This document shows positions 39,789-50,926 of a stretch of 64,000 nucleotides of DNA, in pieces. This DNA comes from Paratrimastix pyriformis. Taxonomy: Eukaryota; Preaxostyla; Paratrimastigidae. The position numbers and the translations under genes are program-made. The stretch's first letter is position 1, and each line of letters begins with the position of its first letter. The notes beneath the pieces are model-generated. The model was not told the DNA's origin and searched no databases. It worked only from the letters and a program-made list of their open reading frames with translations. The DNA lies in the NCBI GenBank assembly GCA_027972325.1, contig JAPMOS010000083.1:106415-170414 (forward strand). Direction: 5' to 3'.

Positions 39789-40449
39789 GGTCCATCGATA
39801 CATGTGATGTCACAACAGGGACTGAAGAATCGACCGGTTCGTCGAGTTTCTTCTTTTGTTTCATTTTCAAATCAAGAAAAGTGGGTGGAAGTGATAAGTG
39901 GGCAACAGACGGAGGAGGACCATTGATGCTCCAGAAGATACACGCAGAGAGGATTTCAAAAACGAAGTCAAGCAAAATGGCATTGGGATCCTCTCCATCC
40001 GATTCGCTTTCATCAGAAATAATCTCAAGAATAGAGCCAAGGGTTTCACGATCAGGAATTCGGTGAAGGCACGATGCAATACACGCGATGACTTGAGCGT
40101 GCTTCACAGCACCCTTGAAAGAATAAGAGGACCCCAGAGGACAACGAGAAAGGTCAACAGTCAAAGATTCCAAGAAAGAGGAAGAAAAGAAAGGGAAAGA
40201 GTCAGAAGATCGATGTGATGCCTGAGCGGCAGCCACTTCAACAAGAAAGGATTGCCAATCAATGCTAGAAATATCCATTGAAATAAGAAATAAGCCCGGC
40301 TGACGAAAAGAAGGGGCTCGAACGCAAGAAAAGCGGAGCGGAAAAAAGCGTTCGAAGGGTGGCTGGTGCCGGGGAGGGGGAAGGAAAAAGGTTTGCCGAA
40401 ACCTTGTTGACGAGGGGGACGAGGGGGGGCGGTTAAACAGCACGCATAC

Positions 40450-42325
40450 ATGCAGGAGTGAAAATTACTTTTTACTTTACTGCTTGGTACCATGCTCTCT
40501 CCACCCCCGCATGCCCCCACCCCAACAGGGTACGGAGACAGGCAGCCCGGGGCTTACGCCCCAGGCCCGCCCACCCCGTGCAGAGGCGCCCGAAGGCACC
40601 CGCAGCGCACCGGTTTATCCGGTCTCCCCCCCCGAGGGGGGGTGGCCCTTCAGCGCTTCTGCTACATCCTTTCTTTCCGCGGTCCTTTCCTTCCACTCTT
40701 TCCTCTTCATTGACTTACCCGCTCCTCCACCAACAGCATCATCATCCGCTTCCATGGCTTCAGGTACCGACCCACTTCTCGCTGAGTGTCCTCGTCCCAG
40801 AAGCCCAGCTCGGCTGCCATCCTGGTATAGTTGGCGTGCTCCTGTGTGTAGTCGCACCTGTCCCGCAGTCGCTGCGCCACCTTCCGGACCACTGCCTCGC
40901 CCATTTCCCGCACGTTCACCATGGGCCCAGGTCGTTTTCTCTCATCGTCGACAATGCTCTGGTGCGCAACCACATTGGCCCTCCCCGCCTGCCTCATCAG
41001 CACTGTGTGCAACTGCCTGAGTGCTGCCATGTCCATCGGGTACTGTTCCCGTGCTGCCTGGTTCTCAAAGAGCAGAATCCCCACCGTCCAGGGTGCATTC
41101 CGATGCCCCTTGTTCCCTGTCCGCCAGAACTCCGGGTCCCAGAACTGGAATGTGCCCACCTCCTTCTTCGGGTCCCTCTTCTGCACTGTCCTCCCCTTCA
41201 ACACCATGCTCCCCAACCTGCCCCCTGTTGTCTCCATGATGAACAACTCCTGGAAGAACATCCCCGGCACCATGGCCAACCGCGCACCCGTCCTGTCATC
41301 CTCCCTCCCTGGTAATGTCGACCGTCGGTTGGGCTGTCCTTCCCCGTAAGGGACCACCGTCAAGCAGCGGAATGCCCGCTTACTCTGTTCCACTCGCCTC
41401 CCAATGGTTTCAAACATCTTGTCCATCTCCTTTTGGTCGTACTCCGGGTTTGCGTAACACAGCATTTCGCGATTGCGATCACTCAACGCCTTGTACCCGT
41501 CGTACTTTGCGCCATAGAAAAATGCATCGTCCTCATGAGGGGTGTAATATTCGGGGTAGGTTGGGTCAGCGTTCCCTGGATGTGAGAAGATAAGTGTTGA
41601 CAAACTTCCAGCTTGTCGGAGAAGAGTGGAAATCTCCCACGGGGTCGCCCAACTCATCTTGCTGGTATATTTGCGCCCTCCCTGTTTCTGACCTGACTGA
41701 CTCTCATTTGCTCTCACTAGCTTTGACTGCCCGCTTGGTTCGGGTTCATCTTCGGTGTCCTGTCGTGGTCGTTTCTCTCGCCCGTCTTCTCGGGCATTCC
41801 AAGATGAGGCTCCCCTTCGCTTGCCAGTCTCTCGAGGTTCTCGATTTTTCGAGACTTCTTTCGGTCGGTTTCGGTTTCCGCTCTCTTCTGCCGGTTTTGG
41901 CACGGCGGTCGAGTTCGATCGCGATTCCAATGCTGTCTTTGCTTCAGGTTTGCCAACCAGCACTTCTTTTCCTTCTTGATACCTATTGCACATATCCTCC
42001 ACTTCTTTCATGAAGATTTTCCAAAAGTCGGGCCACGATCTTCCGCGGAGAGATCGTCTTGCCCTTTCGTACAGCGCCCAGAAAACGTCTGTCTCAATCC
42101 TGCATTCGTCACTCACTTTTATGCACCCATTCACCTCTTCCAGCTTTTCCCGCTGTCGGATGGCAACTTTTTCGAGGCCGGTCATGGGATCACCTCGATG
42201 CGCCCACCGGTCAAGCTCGGCAAGGTCCGTGTTCACCCTCCTCCACACTCTCTCCCTCACTTGCATGCTGCGTGGGCACCTGTGCACCAAATGATTAAGA
42301 CTGTCTTTGTTCCCACACACGGACA
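40450..42325 (-). mobile_element. LINE-A copy 3, 3' fragment
   Basis: The 3' end of a third LINE-A, directly upstream (on the minus strand) of copy 2's 5' end. Near-identical to 21431-23325 of copy 2, but many C-runs and G-runs are shorter by one or two bases. Truncated at 42325, within the zinc-finger region, by the 3' tail of a NA1 element. The flanks of that NA1 differ, so the missing 5' part of this LINE is not found on the other side. Confidence 0.75.
40707..42325 (-). pseudogene. LINE-A ORF2 C-terminal fragment, copy 3
   Basis: About 539 codons beginning in the finger (VCGNKDSLNHLVHRCP) and running through the basic linker and the PCIF1-like domain (YANPEYDQKEMDKM, CLTVVPYGEG, GILLFEN). 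The protein is the same as in copy 2 apart from one residue (DPMTG for DPLTG). A missing C near 40720 shifts the last ~35 codons out of frame (GKSMKRKEW is lost). High conservation of the C-terminal domain between copies argues little about selection because the DNA itself is nearly identical. Confidence 0.65.
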
Positions 42326-43453
42326 TGTTGTTGTTGTTGTTGTGATACTATTTCGACTGCCAGTAACTGCGCGCAAAACACAGAAAACTGAAACAGAAGA
42401 AAATCCGTTCATCCGGTCGAAACCGGCGGGTAACATGCCGACCTACACCCCTCAGGGTAGGCGCAGACGGCATGGCGGGAAAGAGAGAGACTGGAATGTC
42501 GCCAGGAAACAGAATCGTTCAAACACTTGACAGCAAACAGAAGGAACATCAAAAGAAAGAACGGGGCAAGGGGGGGGACAAAGGATCCAACACTGAGACA
42601 CGGGACGAGGAACAATGAAAGGGGCGAAGGAAGCAAAAGACAAGAACAGTTAGAACGAAAATATTCCCGAACCCAGCCTGGGGGGGCGGAACCCATCCAC
42701 CATGACCTACCACCTCGGTAGGACAGGCGCACGGGCCCCTGAATCCACCACCCCACACACGTTGCTCCTTCCCAAAGGCCCACGGTTGGCAACAGGCGAG
42801 AGGTCGGAGAGGCTAATCTTCGGAGGCACGGCAGAAGCGGCATGGTCGGGCGTCGAGGTAGCACGAGCGGCGCAGCAGGCACAGCAGACAAGGGGACACA
42901 CCAGCAGCAACAGAGGCAGCAACAGGGGCAACAACAGGGGCAACAGGGGCAGCAACAACAGGGGCAGCAACAGGTGCAGGTGCAGGTGCAGGTGCAGGTG
43001 CAGGTGCAGGTGCAGGTGCAGGTGCAGGTGCAGGTGCAGGTGCAGGTGCAGGCGCAGGCGCAAAAGCCGGAGCATGAGATGAAGTCGGAGCCGGAACAGG
43101 TGCCGGCTTGGCGAATGGGTTCGCCAAGGTGAGAGGTGCTCTTGGGGCAGCGGAAGAGGCAAATGGATTGCTCGAAGAAGGGAACGGGCTCTCCTTCTTC
43201 CCCGCTGGACGATCGCCATCGATGATCGGGTGGCGAGTTCCACCTCCACCTCAAGTTGCTTTGGACCACGGTATGTAGTCTCCCCAACAGATAGGAGGAC
43301 TCGTTCTGGCGGTGTGCGGTGTTTGTCCACAGACGAGCCGCGCGATGATTCTTGTGGCACGTGGCAGTCGAAAGTTCGCACATTCGATTGCTGGAACAAT
43401 AAAGCCCCAAGTTGGAAAATAAACTGGCTGATCGCTTCAGGCTGCTTCTTCGG

Positions 43454-44903
43454 TTTCCCCAGAGCAGTCACGTGCGTTTGTCTCGCGTTCCGCCCGTTGC
43501 TCTTGGCCATGGAGATCGCAACTGAGCATGACGAGCTCAGTAAGGACGATTCCAACTTTATTATGGATCACGCCGAGATCCTTAGTCGTGACGACCCTAT
43601 GGTAGAGTATCTTCAAGATGAGTTGGGTCGGCATCTGTGGTCCCCTCTTCAGCTCCATTGGACAAGCTCTCTCCTTGGATGCGTTTGGAGCTTATGAAGC
43701 TCTTCAGTTCATTGGTCGTCAATGAGCACCGGGCCCCACGCTATGAGATCATCGAACGCACGGTGCACATGCTGCTGGAGGACAATCCGAAGAAGCAGCC
43801 TGAAGCGATCAGCCAATTTATTTTCCAACTTCTTGGGGCTTTATTGTTCCAGCAATCGAATGTGCGAACTTTCGACTGCCACGTGCCACAAGAATCATCG
43901 CGCGGCTCGTCTGTGGACAAACACCGCACACCGCCAGAACGAGTCCTCCTATCTGTTGGGAGACTACGTACCGTGGTCCAAAGCAACTTGGAGGTGGAGG
44001 TGGAACTCGCCACCCGATCATCGATGGCGATCGTCCAGCGGGGAAGAAGGAGAGCCCGTTCCCCTTCTTCCAATCCGTTTGCCTCTTCCGCTGTCCCAAG
44101 AGCACCTCTCACCTTGGCGAATCCATTTGCCAAGCCGGCACCTGTTCCGGCTCCGACTGCGGCTCATGCTCCGGCAACAGCAACAGCACTGCACCTGCAC
44201 CTGCACCTGCACCTGCCCCTGCTGCACCTGCACATGCCCCTGCCCCTGCCCCTACCCATGCCCCTGCCCCTGTTCTGGTTCCTGTTGCTGCCGCTGTTGC
44301 CCCGGTTGTTGTCCCTGTTGCTGGTGTGTCTCCATTGTCTGCTGTGCCTGCTGCGCCCGCTCGTGCTACCTCGACGCCCGACCATGCCGCTTCTGCCGTG
44401 CCTCCGAAGATCAGCCACTCCGACCTCTCGCCTGTTGCCAACCGTGGGCATTTGGGAAGGGAGCTACGAGAATGGGGATGGTGGATCAGGGGCCCAGTAC
44501 GCCTGTCCTACCGAGGTGGTAGGTCATGGTGGATGGGTTCCGCCGCCCCACAGGCTGGGTTCGGGAATATTTTTCGTTCTAACTGTCTTTTGCATCCTTC
44601 GCCCCCCCTTTTTTTTGTTCTTCTTGTCCCGTGTCTCAGTGTTGGATCCCTTTGTCCCCCTACTGGCCCCGTTCTTTCTTTTGATGATGTTCCTTTTGAT
44701 TGCTCAAGTGTTTGAACGATTCTGTTTCCCGGCGATATTCCAGTCTCTCTCTTTCCCGCCATGCCGTCTGTACGCCTACCCTGAAGGGGTTTAGGTCGGC
44801 ATGTTACCCGCCGGTTTCGACCGGATTAACGGATTTTCCTCTGTTTCAGTTTTCTGTGTTTTGCGCGCAGTTACTGGCAGTCGAAATAGTATCACAACAA
44901 CAA
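43454..44903 (+). mobile_element. NA1 copy 3, nested inside copy 2
   Basis: 1450-bp plus-strand insertion with a 10-bp target duplication GCTTCTTCGG (43444-43453 and 44904-44913) and a CAACAACAA tail at 44895-44903. The body is clearly diverged from the outer copy (leader, Ala-Pro region and tail differ), so it belongs to a subfamily. Its insertion must postdate that of the outer NA1. Confidence 0.85.
43509..44580 (+). pseudogene. ORF1-like gene of nested NA1 copy 3
   Basis: Starts at ATG 43509 (MEIATEHDELSKDD) and follows the NA1 protein closely through DELGRHLWSP. One base missing near 43645 shifts the frame, which continues at SSAPLDKLSPWMRLELMKLF and AISQFIFQLLGALLF. Later shifts (around 43968 and 44170) move the Ala-Pro region into His-Leu/Pro-Leu frames. 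The tail EWGWWIRGPVRLSYRGGRSW appears in a third frame near 44470. Confidence 0.55.
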
Positions 44904-45252
44904 GCTTCTTCGGATTGTCCTCCAGCAGCATGTGCACCGTGCGTTCGATGATCTCATAGCGTGGAGCACGGTGCTCATTGACGACCAATGAACTGAAGAG
45001 CTTCATAAGCTCCAAACGCATCCAAGGAGAGAGCTTGTCCAATGGAGCTGAAGAGGGACCACAGATGCCGACCCAACTCATCTTGAAGATACTCTACCAT
45101 AGGGTCGTCACGACTTTGGATCTCGGCGTGATCCATAATAAAGTTGGAATCGTCCTTACTGAGCTCGTCATGCTCAGTGGCGATCTCCATGGCCAGAAAC
45201 GGGCAGAACGCGGAGCAAAGGGAACGTGCAACGCCGAGACTTCAACCGGGAT

Positions 45253-47240
45253 ACCCATCGAATCTTGGTGTTGTGTGTCTCCTTCGGGCACACCTTCAGC
45301 CGAACTGAGTGCTCGCACCCCGGCTGGCCGAACTCAAAGCGTGAGTCGGAAAGAGATCGAGGTTGTGTCCATGACCCTCAACCCCGCGATCTCCAACAAG
45401 CTGGCGACTTTACCAATGAGCCGATTTTGGTCAAGGGTCGCATTGTCAGCCCATTCCCCCTCGAGCAATTGAGGTCTGCTAGGTCCCAGATCGGACCGAG
45501 GTCTTTGCCCCCAGCCGGTTTGTCCTTCCCGATGCCGGTGACGACTTGTTTCACCAGTTTGCCTTCCGGTGATAGAGGGTGGCCACTCATGGTGAAGTAC
45601 ATGGACAGTGCCGAGCGACGTGCCCCTGCCGAGCCCGAGCTGAGGTCCCTCTCCATGGCCTCATCCGCAATGAACGAGGCGACCTGGACCTCATTCTGGT
45701 CGGTCGCCTCCGTGATCGGAGCCAGGTCTTTGAGCGCGCACCACTCTTCATAGCGGCGAATGATGTGTGAGTATTTCTTCGAGGTTTTCTCTGCCAATGA
45801 CCTCTGAATGAAATAACCTGCCGCTGCCGACAGCTCCGGATGCTTAGGGGCCCAAGCAGGAGCCTCATCTGAGAGCTTTTTCCGGGCTGTGGGTGTGGGT
45901 GTCGCGCGTCCTGGGGCAGGACCTTTCTTGCCCGGGCGGAACAGAGTTCCGTCCACGGGTGTCCCCGCGGCGTTCTGGGCATCACAGGCCCCGCTCGTGG
46001 GTGCTTCCGACCGACCCGGGGGGTTTGTCACACAGGACTCCGGGTGGTGCGTCATGGGAGTGGGGGTGGTGGTGCTCTTTGAGCGCAGAGACGCTGCCAG
46101 CTCGGCTAAGGTCATGTCCTCTCCCGAGTCTGCGTCGACGTCTACAGCTCCCTGTCCAACTGTGGGATCAGGGGCTCGTTGCTCCCCACCAGGCCTCCGG
46201 GTCGTCGAAGATCCGGGCTGGACCCATGGGGTGCAGCTGTCGGTCCTGGAACTTCTGGACGAGGGTGAGATCCGGATTGGTGAGTGTCTGCCAACCCCAC
46301 TCGAGGTGTGCCCTGGCTTGCCGGACTGGGTCCCCGACACCTGTGTCACACAACACTCCCAGTGTGGGGCCCAATTCCCTTGAGGTTGCGTGTCGTGCCT
46401 GCCAGGAATGTGTTCTCCTGCCGTGGTAGGGTCAGGGGTGGTGCCACTGCCATGTGCAGCATCACTGGCCACCACGGTGCCGATGTCCACACCGGGGTGA
46501 GGAGAAGAGCCTCCCCGCTGCTCCCTCAACCGTTCCAAGACTCTGAGGATGAGCGAGAACGGTGGGTTTATCCACGGCACTTCTGAGGCTAGGTTCTGCC
46601 GGAAGAAGTCCACTCCCGCCGCTCCCGGTTCCTTGACCAAGGACCAGAACCGTGGGCACAGGTGGTTTCGCGCCGATGCAAAGGCGTCCACCGTCGGCTT
46701 CGTCCTGAGCTTCACCACCGCCCTGAAGAGGGCTGGGTGGAGCTGGTAATCTTCGGCGTCGACCCACCGCGAGAGCCTGTCCGCTCTCACGTTGTCGGTG
46801 CCGTGAATGTGCTCTGTGGTGAGGGTGATCTGGTGTGTCTGGCAGAACTCCCAGAGTTTTCTCAACCGGGTGTTGAGCTGCTGGCTCTGTGACTTGAGTC
46901 TGCCGACTGACCACACGACAGACGAATTGTCCGAGAACCAAAGTACGGACTTGCCCGTGACCTGTTCCCGGAACAGGTGGAGTGACCTGATGCCCGCTTC
47001 CAATTCGAGCGGGTTTATTGAACTGATCTCCTGCAGGTCCGTCACTCTCCACAACTCGTGTGCTGGGATGCCCTGCTCGATGCTCTGTGCCGGAGTCCTC
47101 AGCACTGCCCCCCAGCCCATCTCGGCTGCATCCGTGGTCAGGATCAGCTCTGCTGGTGGGGTCCGAAGTGGGGTGCTGGTGGGGTACTGTGCATGTTCCC
47201 ACCACTCCAAGTCCCTGTGTGACTCCTCCGAAAGGGTCAC
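45253..47240 (-). pseudogene. DIRS family 1 RNase H, methyltransferase and tyrosine recombinase N-terminal part, copy B
   Basis: In one 620-codon frame (45378-47240): RNase H motifs LILTTDAAEMGWGAVL, INPLELEAGIRSL, LWFSDNSSVVWSV and HIHGTDNVRADRLSRW; the Dam-like region PTVDAFASARNHLCPRFWS and WINPPFSLILRVLE (NPPF motif); a Pro/Ser-rich linker that probably contains another frame change; then the recombinase N-terminal domain AAAGYFIQRSLAEKTSKKYS and ALSMYFTMSGHPLSPEGK. The frame leaves the recombinase at the G-run (minus GAGGGGGAATGGG, about 45457) and the DNA ends before the catalytic His and Tyr. Order matches DIRS2. Confidence 0.75.
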
Positions 47241-48180
47241 CAGTGCGTGCCATCCCCTGCGCCTTGATCGCCGTGGACAGGTCGATGTTCAGGTTGCGCA
47301 GGTACAAGCAGGCCGGGCGAATCGTCTCCCTGCATGACGACATGAACCCGATCACCGCTGCCAATGATTTGGCTTTGATGGTGGTGCACTGTTGGGTGTT
47401 GTGCGCCATCTCTCTCACCTTCTGTGCCTTCTCGGGTGGGAGTGAGAGTGTCATCGCTCGAGTGTCGAGGACAAACCCCAGGAACTCCAGCATTTGAACT
47501 GGTTCCACTTGGGTTTTGTCCCAGCTGATCTCGAACCCGAGTGAGAGAAGGTGACGAAGGAGTGCCAGTGTATGCAGCTTGGTCTCCTGTGGTGACCTGC
47601 CCAACACCAGGAGGTCGTCGATGTAGTGGACTACCAAGATGCCGTGTCTCCGAGCTTCCTTGATTGCCACTCTCATGGTCTTTGTAAAGATTCTGGGAGC
47701 CACATTCAGGCCGAATGGGAGGGCTTGGAAGCGATATTCCGTGCCCTCCCATTCGACTCCCAGGTATTTCCGGTGAGGTGGAAAGATCGGGATGTGAAAG
47801 TATGCATGTTTCAAGTCGATCTTGGTGGCCCACATCATGGGCTCCACCACGGCCCTCACCGTCTTCCACCCTCCATTTTGAAGGAGGGCAGAAGATGAAG
47901 TGATTCAAGGCGGTGAGGTCCAGGATCAACCTCCATTTCCCGCCGGGCTTGGGCCGCCCAAAATGGGAGATCTCATCCCTTTGTCCGACCCCCTGGATCG
48001 TTTTCAGTGCCGATATCCCAAGGTACTCCTGGACCACCGCCTCCAAGCCCAGTTTCTCCTCCCCACCAAGTGGTAAGGGTCCCGGGACCACGTCCCCGGG
48101 TTGGGTGGGGTCCCTTGAACGGGATGTGAAACCCTTCCGATACCACCTGTGCCACTTCCCGAGGTGGTCTGAGGGCCAAC
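47241..48180 (-). pseudogene. DIRS family 1 reverse transcriptase, copy B
   Basis: RT motifs: GKWRLILDLTALNHF (about 47930), WATKIDLKHAYFHIP, FQALPFGLNVAPRIFTKTM, ILVVHYIDDLLVLG (catalytic Asp pair) and GFEISWDKTQ, with thumb/connection to RNase H (GFMSSCRETIRPACLYLRNL). Motif-bearing frames change near 47880, and the RT and RNase H frames differ at about 47240. Similar to the DIRS2 enzyme in all motif positions. It is the only RT of family 1 in the window. Confidence 0.8.
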
Positions 48181-49405
48181 CACTCCTCCCGGTGCCGAGC
48201 CAGCCTGCCTGCCAGTGGTCCCCGAGGTGGGTGCTGTGCCAGCAGCCGCAGTTTGGCCTGCTCCCGGTCCCATTGAGGGTCCAGTCCGAGAAGGAAGGGT
48301 CCCTCCCCAGGGGTTGGGACTGTCCCTCCCCGAGCTGAGCCCCTTGGGCCGTGTTATGGGGTGAGGCAGAGTTTCCCCTGAGGGGTGGGGGTGAGTGGGT
48401 TCCCGAGTTGGGTGCCTGCCCTCCCGGGACTTGGCACCCTCCTCCGGTCCCGTGACGGGGTTGTGGGGAGAGCGGGAACAAGACGGGGCGGAGGGGTGAG
48501 GGAGTGCATGAAGGGTGGTGCAGGTGTGCTGGACAGACTGCTGCCGCCCTCCCTTGCTCTGGTCCCACTCCCGGGCCAGGTAGGTCTTGCCCTGCCATTT
48601 GATCTGGCCGTTTTGGGGGTTACTTTTATCGGCGCCACCCCCAGGGGCGCCTGGTCCCCCACCCCCGCACCCGTACCGGAGGGGTGGTGGGGACGCGAGT
48701 CGCTGCCTCCGCCACTGAGGTGCATGAGCTTCACCGCCAACGCTAGCGGAACGTGTGAGTGGGTGTTTCCGGGACCCTGCCTCGCAGACCTCCCCGCGTG
48801 TCCCCGCATTGGGGAGTGTGACCGCCTCTGACTGTGTATCGGTCCGTCTCGGGTTCACAAACCCCTCGCCCAAGGTCGGCGGATCCTTCTCGCCGGTCTC
48901 TGTGTAGCCCCCACGTTCGGGACCTCCTTGGGTGACGCTCGCCCCGCTGAGGTGACGACGCTAACCTGGGGTGTGAGTTGCTGTTCCGAGTCCCCAACCT
49001 CGCAGACCTCCATGAGGGTTTCAGGTTTGCCCGACGAGATCGCCTCCGCATGTCCTTCCGTCAGCACCGTGTGCTGCCCCTCTTGGGGTCTCTCCGGTGA
49101 GTGCCTGCCTCACCTGGGGTAATGTCCTCGCGCGGAGGGTTCCGGTGGGTAGTGTTCCCATGCCGCGAGTCTCCCTGGGTGATGTTCCCTCCATCGACCC
49201 GTCAGAGCCTGGACTGGACCCCCAGGCCCGCCCCGACTGCCCCACGGGCTTTGTTGCCTTGTCCTGCTCTGAGTGTGAGAGTGACTGTGCGGTAGGGCTC
49301 ATACAGACTGCCTCTCCGAGTGCTGGCGACGACGCCTGCGAGGGTGTGATCACCGGTGCTGATACGTCCGGTGCCGGTGGAACTGGTGCAGAAGTTGTTT
49401 CCAGT
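48181..49405 (-). other. ORF1-RT linker of DIRS copy B, no recognised domain
   Basis: Pro/Gly/Arg/Thr-rich sequence open in several minus frames between the gag-like ORF and RT. About 48220-49150 is deleted in copy A together with RT. I can assign no motif to it. Confidence 0.35.
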
Positions 49406-50721
49406 TTAGCCACGGTTGTGCCGGAGTGGAACACCACAAGGACTGGCTTCCCGGACCAAAGACTGATGAGTATCGAGTATTTCAGCATTGTGCGGTGCGA
49501 GTTGGTGAGCAGCAGACCCTTCACCTTTTCTTCTTGTTGATTGTAACGTGTCTCTTGGCAAGACAACGCCACGGAGCGAGGAAAAGGAGGGCTGCACCCG
49601 AATTGAATGCCAATGAGCCTTCTGTGACCCCAGTTGGTTGTGGGCTCTGTGATGATAAGGCCAACGAGGTTGGTCGAAAAGCGTGCGCCAACGGAGGACC
49701 CGAGGGCAGACAAAATTCTGGGGACAGAAAGTGGGTTTTCTTGCGCCGTCTTGACTTTGGAATAACCCAGAGGTAGTCCGTGCTGTTTGACTTGGTGTTT
49801 TGGGAGTGCCCGTGTCCACACCCAGTGTGGCAGAGGAGGCCATGGGCAGACCCGGGTTTAGTGGCTTTTTCCTGGCCTCGGTGGCCGTCGTGGCTTTGTT
49901 CTTCAAAGCCTCCAGCTCGCTGGCCTCGATGATGCAGGCCTCGGGCATCTTCGTCCCGTCCTCCAGCCGGCACAGTGGGCGCCACTCGCTCCGGCGGAGG
50001 TCGCTAAGGGTCCTCGTCGTTTCCTTGAGGGCATCCAGAGCCAGGATGCCAAGGTTTCGAGCGGCCTCGAATGAGAGCTCAGACGGCGATGATGCCGTCG
50101 AAAGGTTGGCGAGTGCCACCAGAGTCTGTAGAGGGCGCATAGCGGAGAACACCCTGCTGTAGCCCGAGCCAGCGCACTGTCCCGTTGAGTCGCCGCCTTC
50201 CGCAGGTCTGGATCAATGAGGCGTAAGGCACTCACTGGTGGTGCAACTGCAGGATCGGCCTTGCCTTGGTCTCGAAAGTTGGGAAACGCGCGGCCGACGT
50301 GAACAACGCGAGCGAATTCCTCTTGTGTCGGTGCTTCGTGTTGAAGACGATTGAATTGCAGCCCCAGCATCTGCAAAGTCTGTGCTTCTCTTTCTGGTAA
50401 GGTTGGAGGAGTCACCACCTTTTTGTAGGGGCCTCCTTCGCAAAGATGTCCGGTAACTTGGCCGTTGGTTTGAAATAGATCTGTTGGAGAGTATCGAAGT
50501 AGTATTGTCCGACTTCCTCTTGATCTTGATCGCTTTCACCTTCTTTTCTTCAGGATTTGTTGCACCCAACAGAGAGCTGTCACCCTCCGCTCCAGTGTCG
50601 CCTTCAGGGTCAGGAGGTTGGGTTTGGGGGCCAGGGTTGGCCGGATGTTCAGGGTCAAGGGCGGGCCCTGTTGCTGCTGGGTCTGTTGTTGTGGTGTTGC
50701 TTGTTGATCTGCTTGATCCAT
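49406..50721 (-). pseudogene. DIRS family 1 ORF1 (gag-like), copy B
   Basis: Same protein as in copy A: start MDQADQQATPQQ at 50721, acidic stretch, helical core (LQMLGLQFNRLQHEAPTQEE; ALDALKETTRTLSDLRR), then MPEACIIEASELEALKN and a Ser/Thr/Pro tail. Frame breaks occur near 50545, 50420, 50155 and 49560, mostly at homopolymer runs and not all at the same places as in copy A. This suggests an original continuous ORF of about 430-450 residues. Confidence 0.5.
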
Positions 50722-50765
50722 TCTTTGCCCAATAGGGATGCGTCTTGAAGCGTGCGAAACGCAAA

Positions 50766-50926
50766 GGGCAGGGTACACTATCCGTGTCAGCTGACATGGA
50801 ATTTCTTTCTATTTGTGGTCAGTGCCGCTTTTTGCGTTGCCTGACGTGATGTCTATTTTCCTGGGGGTTTGGGAAGATGAAGGTCGTCGAGATTGATTAC
50901 TCGTTCGCCGAGGCTCCGAGGCTGAA
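50766..50926. repeat. Left (5') terminal repeat of DIRS copy B
   Basis: Inner block and 50-nt tip are identical in layout to 8945-9105 of copy A. The element ends at GAGGCTGAA and LINE-B continues at CTCTTTGCC. Confidence 0.75.

Larger units (their letters stand above)
32101..40257 (-). pseudogene. LINE-A ORF1, copy 2 (interrupted by DIRS2)
   Basis: Starts at ATG 40257 (MDISSIDWQSF) and resumes on the other side of DIRS2 at 32898, ending with TGA at 32101-32103 after GMGSRPPSWVM. Domain order is as in copy 1: helical N-terminus, Pro/Thr/Val-rich middle, basic KGRKKG patch, GWWI tail. Relative to copy 1, the ETTPTKGRKK segment is partly deleted (about 32624). Because LINE-C and the inverted-repeat transposon are absent, this copy documents their empty sites. 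Confidence 0.55.
21431..40450 (-). mobile_element. LINE-A non-LTR retrotransposon, copy 2 (with NA1 and DIRS2 inside)
   Basis: The most complete LINE-A. On the minus strand: 5' end near 40450, ORF1 (split by DIRS2 at 32900-39788), a shortened inter-ORF region lacking the 161-bp repeats, a NA1 insertion (30067-31563), then USP-like domain, APE endonuclease, RT, linker, RNase H, zinc finger and C-terminal domain, with the stop at 21605. It is followed without gap by copy 1 in the same orientation. Several 1-nt indels and a deletion of the RT active site make it non-functional as read. Confidence 0.7.
42660..45190 (-). pseudogene. ORF1-like gene of outer NA1 copy 2
   Basis: Begins at ATG 45190 (MEIATEHDELSKDD) and is interrupted after VHMLLEDNPK at 44913 by the nested insertion. 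It resumes at 43453 (KQPEAISQFIFQL) and carries the same Ala-Pro run and WW tail as the intact 30398-31498 gene. Besides the insertion there are several 1-2 nt deletions (for example near 43190 and 43250), so the frames GPKQLEVEVE and PAPVPAPTS are no longer joined. Confidence 0.6.
42326..45250 (-). mobile_element. NA1 copy 2 (outer), split by a nested NA1
   Basis: Minus-strand NA1: 42326-43453 and 44904-45250, with the (CAA)n tail at its 3' end (plus-strand TTG repeats from 42328) and the same 5' leader ending at 45250. The left flank is LINE-A copy 3 and the right flank is DIRS copy B, so no target duplication exists. Either flanking sequence was exchanged after insertion or this is a rearranged/assembled junction. 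Compared with 30067-31563, many short runs are contracted. Confidence 0.75.
45253..50926 (-). mobile_element. DIRS family 1 retrotransposon, copy B (3'-truncated)
   Basis: Minus strand, complete 5' end at 50926 (left tip) but cut inside the tyrosine recombinase at 45253 by NA1. It retains the RT, RNase H and methyltransferase segment that copy A lost. ORF1, leader and terminal repeat are nearly identical to copy A, so copy A's 2.86-kb gap can be placed exactly. The 5' flank is LINE-B, interrupted between its endonuclease and RT. Confidence 0.85.
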
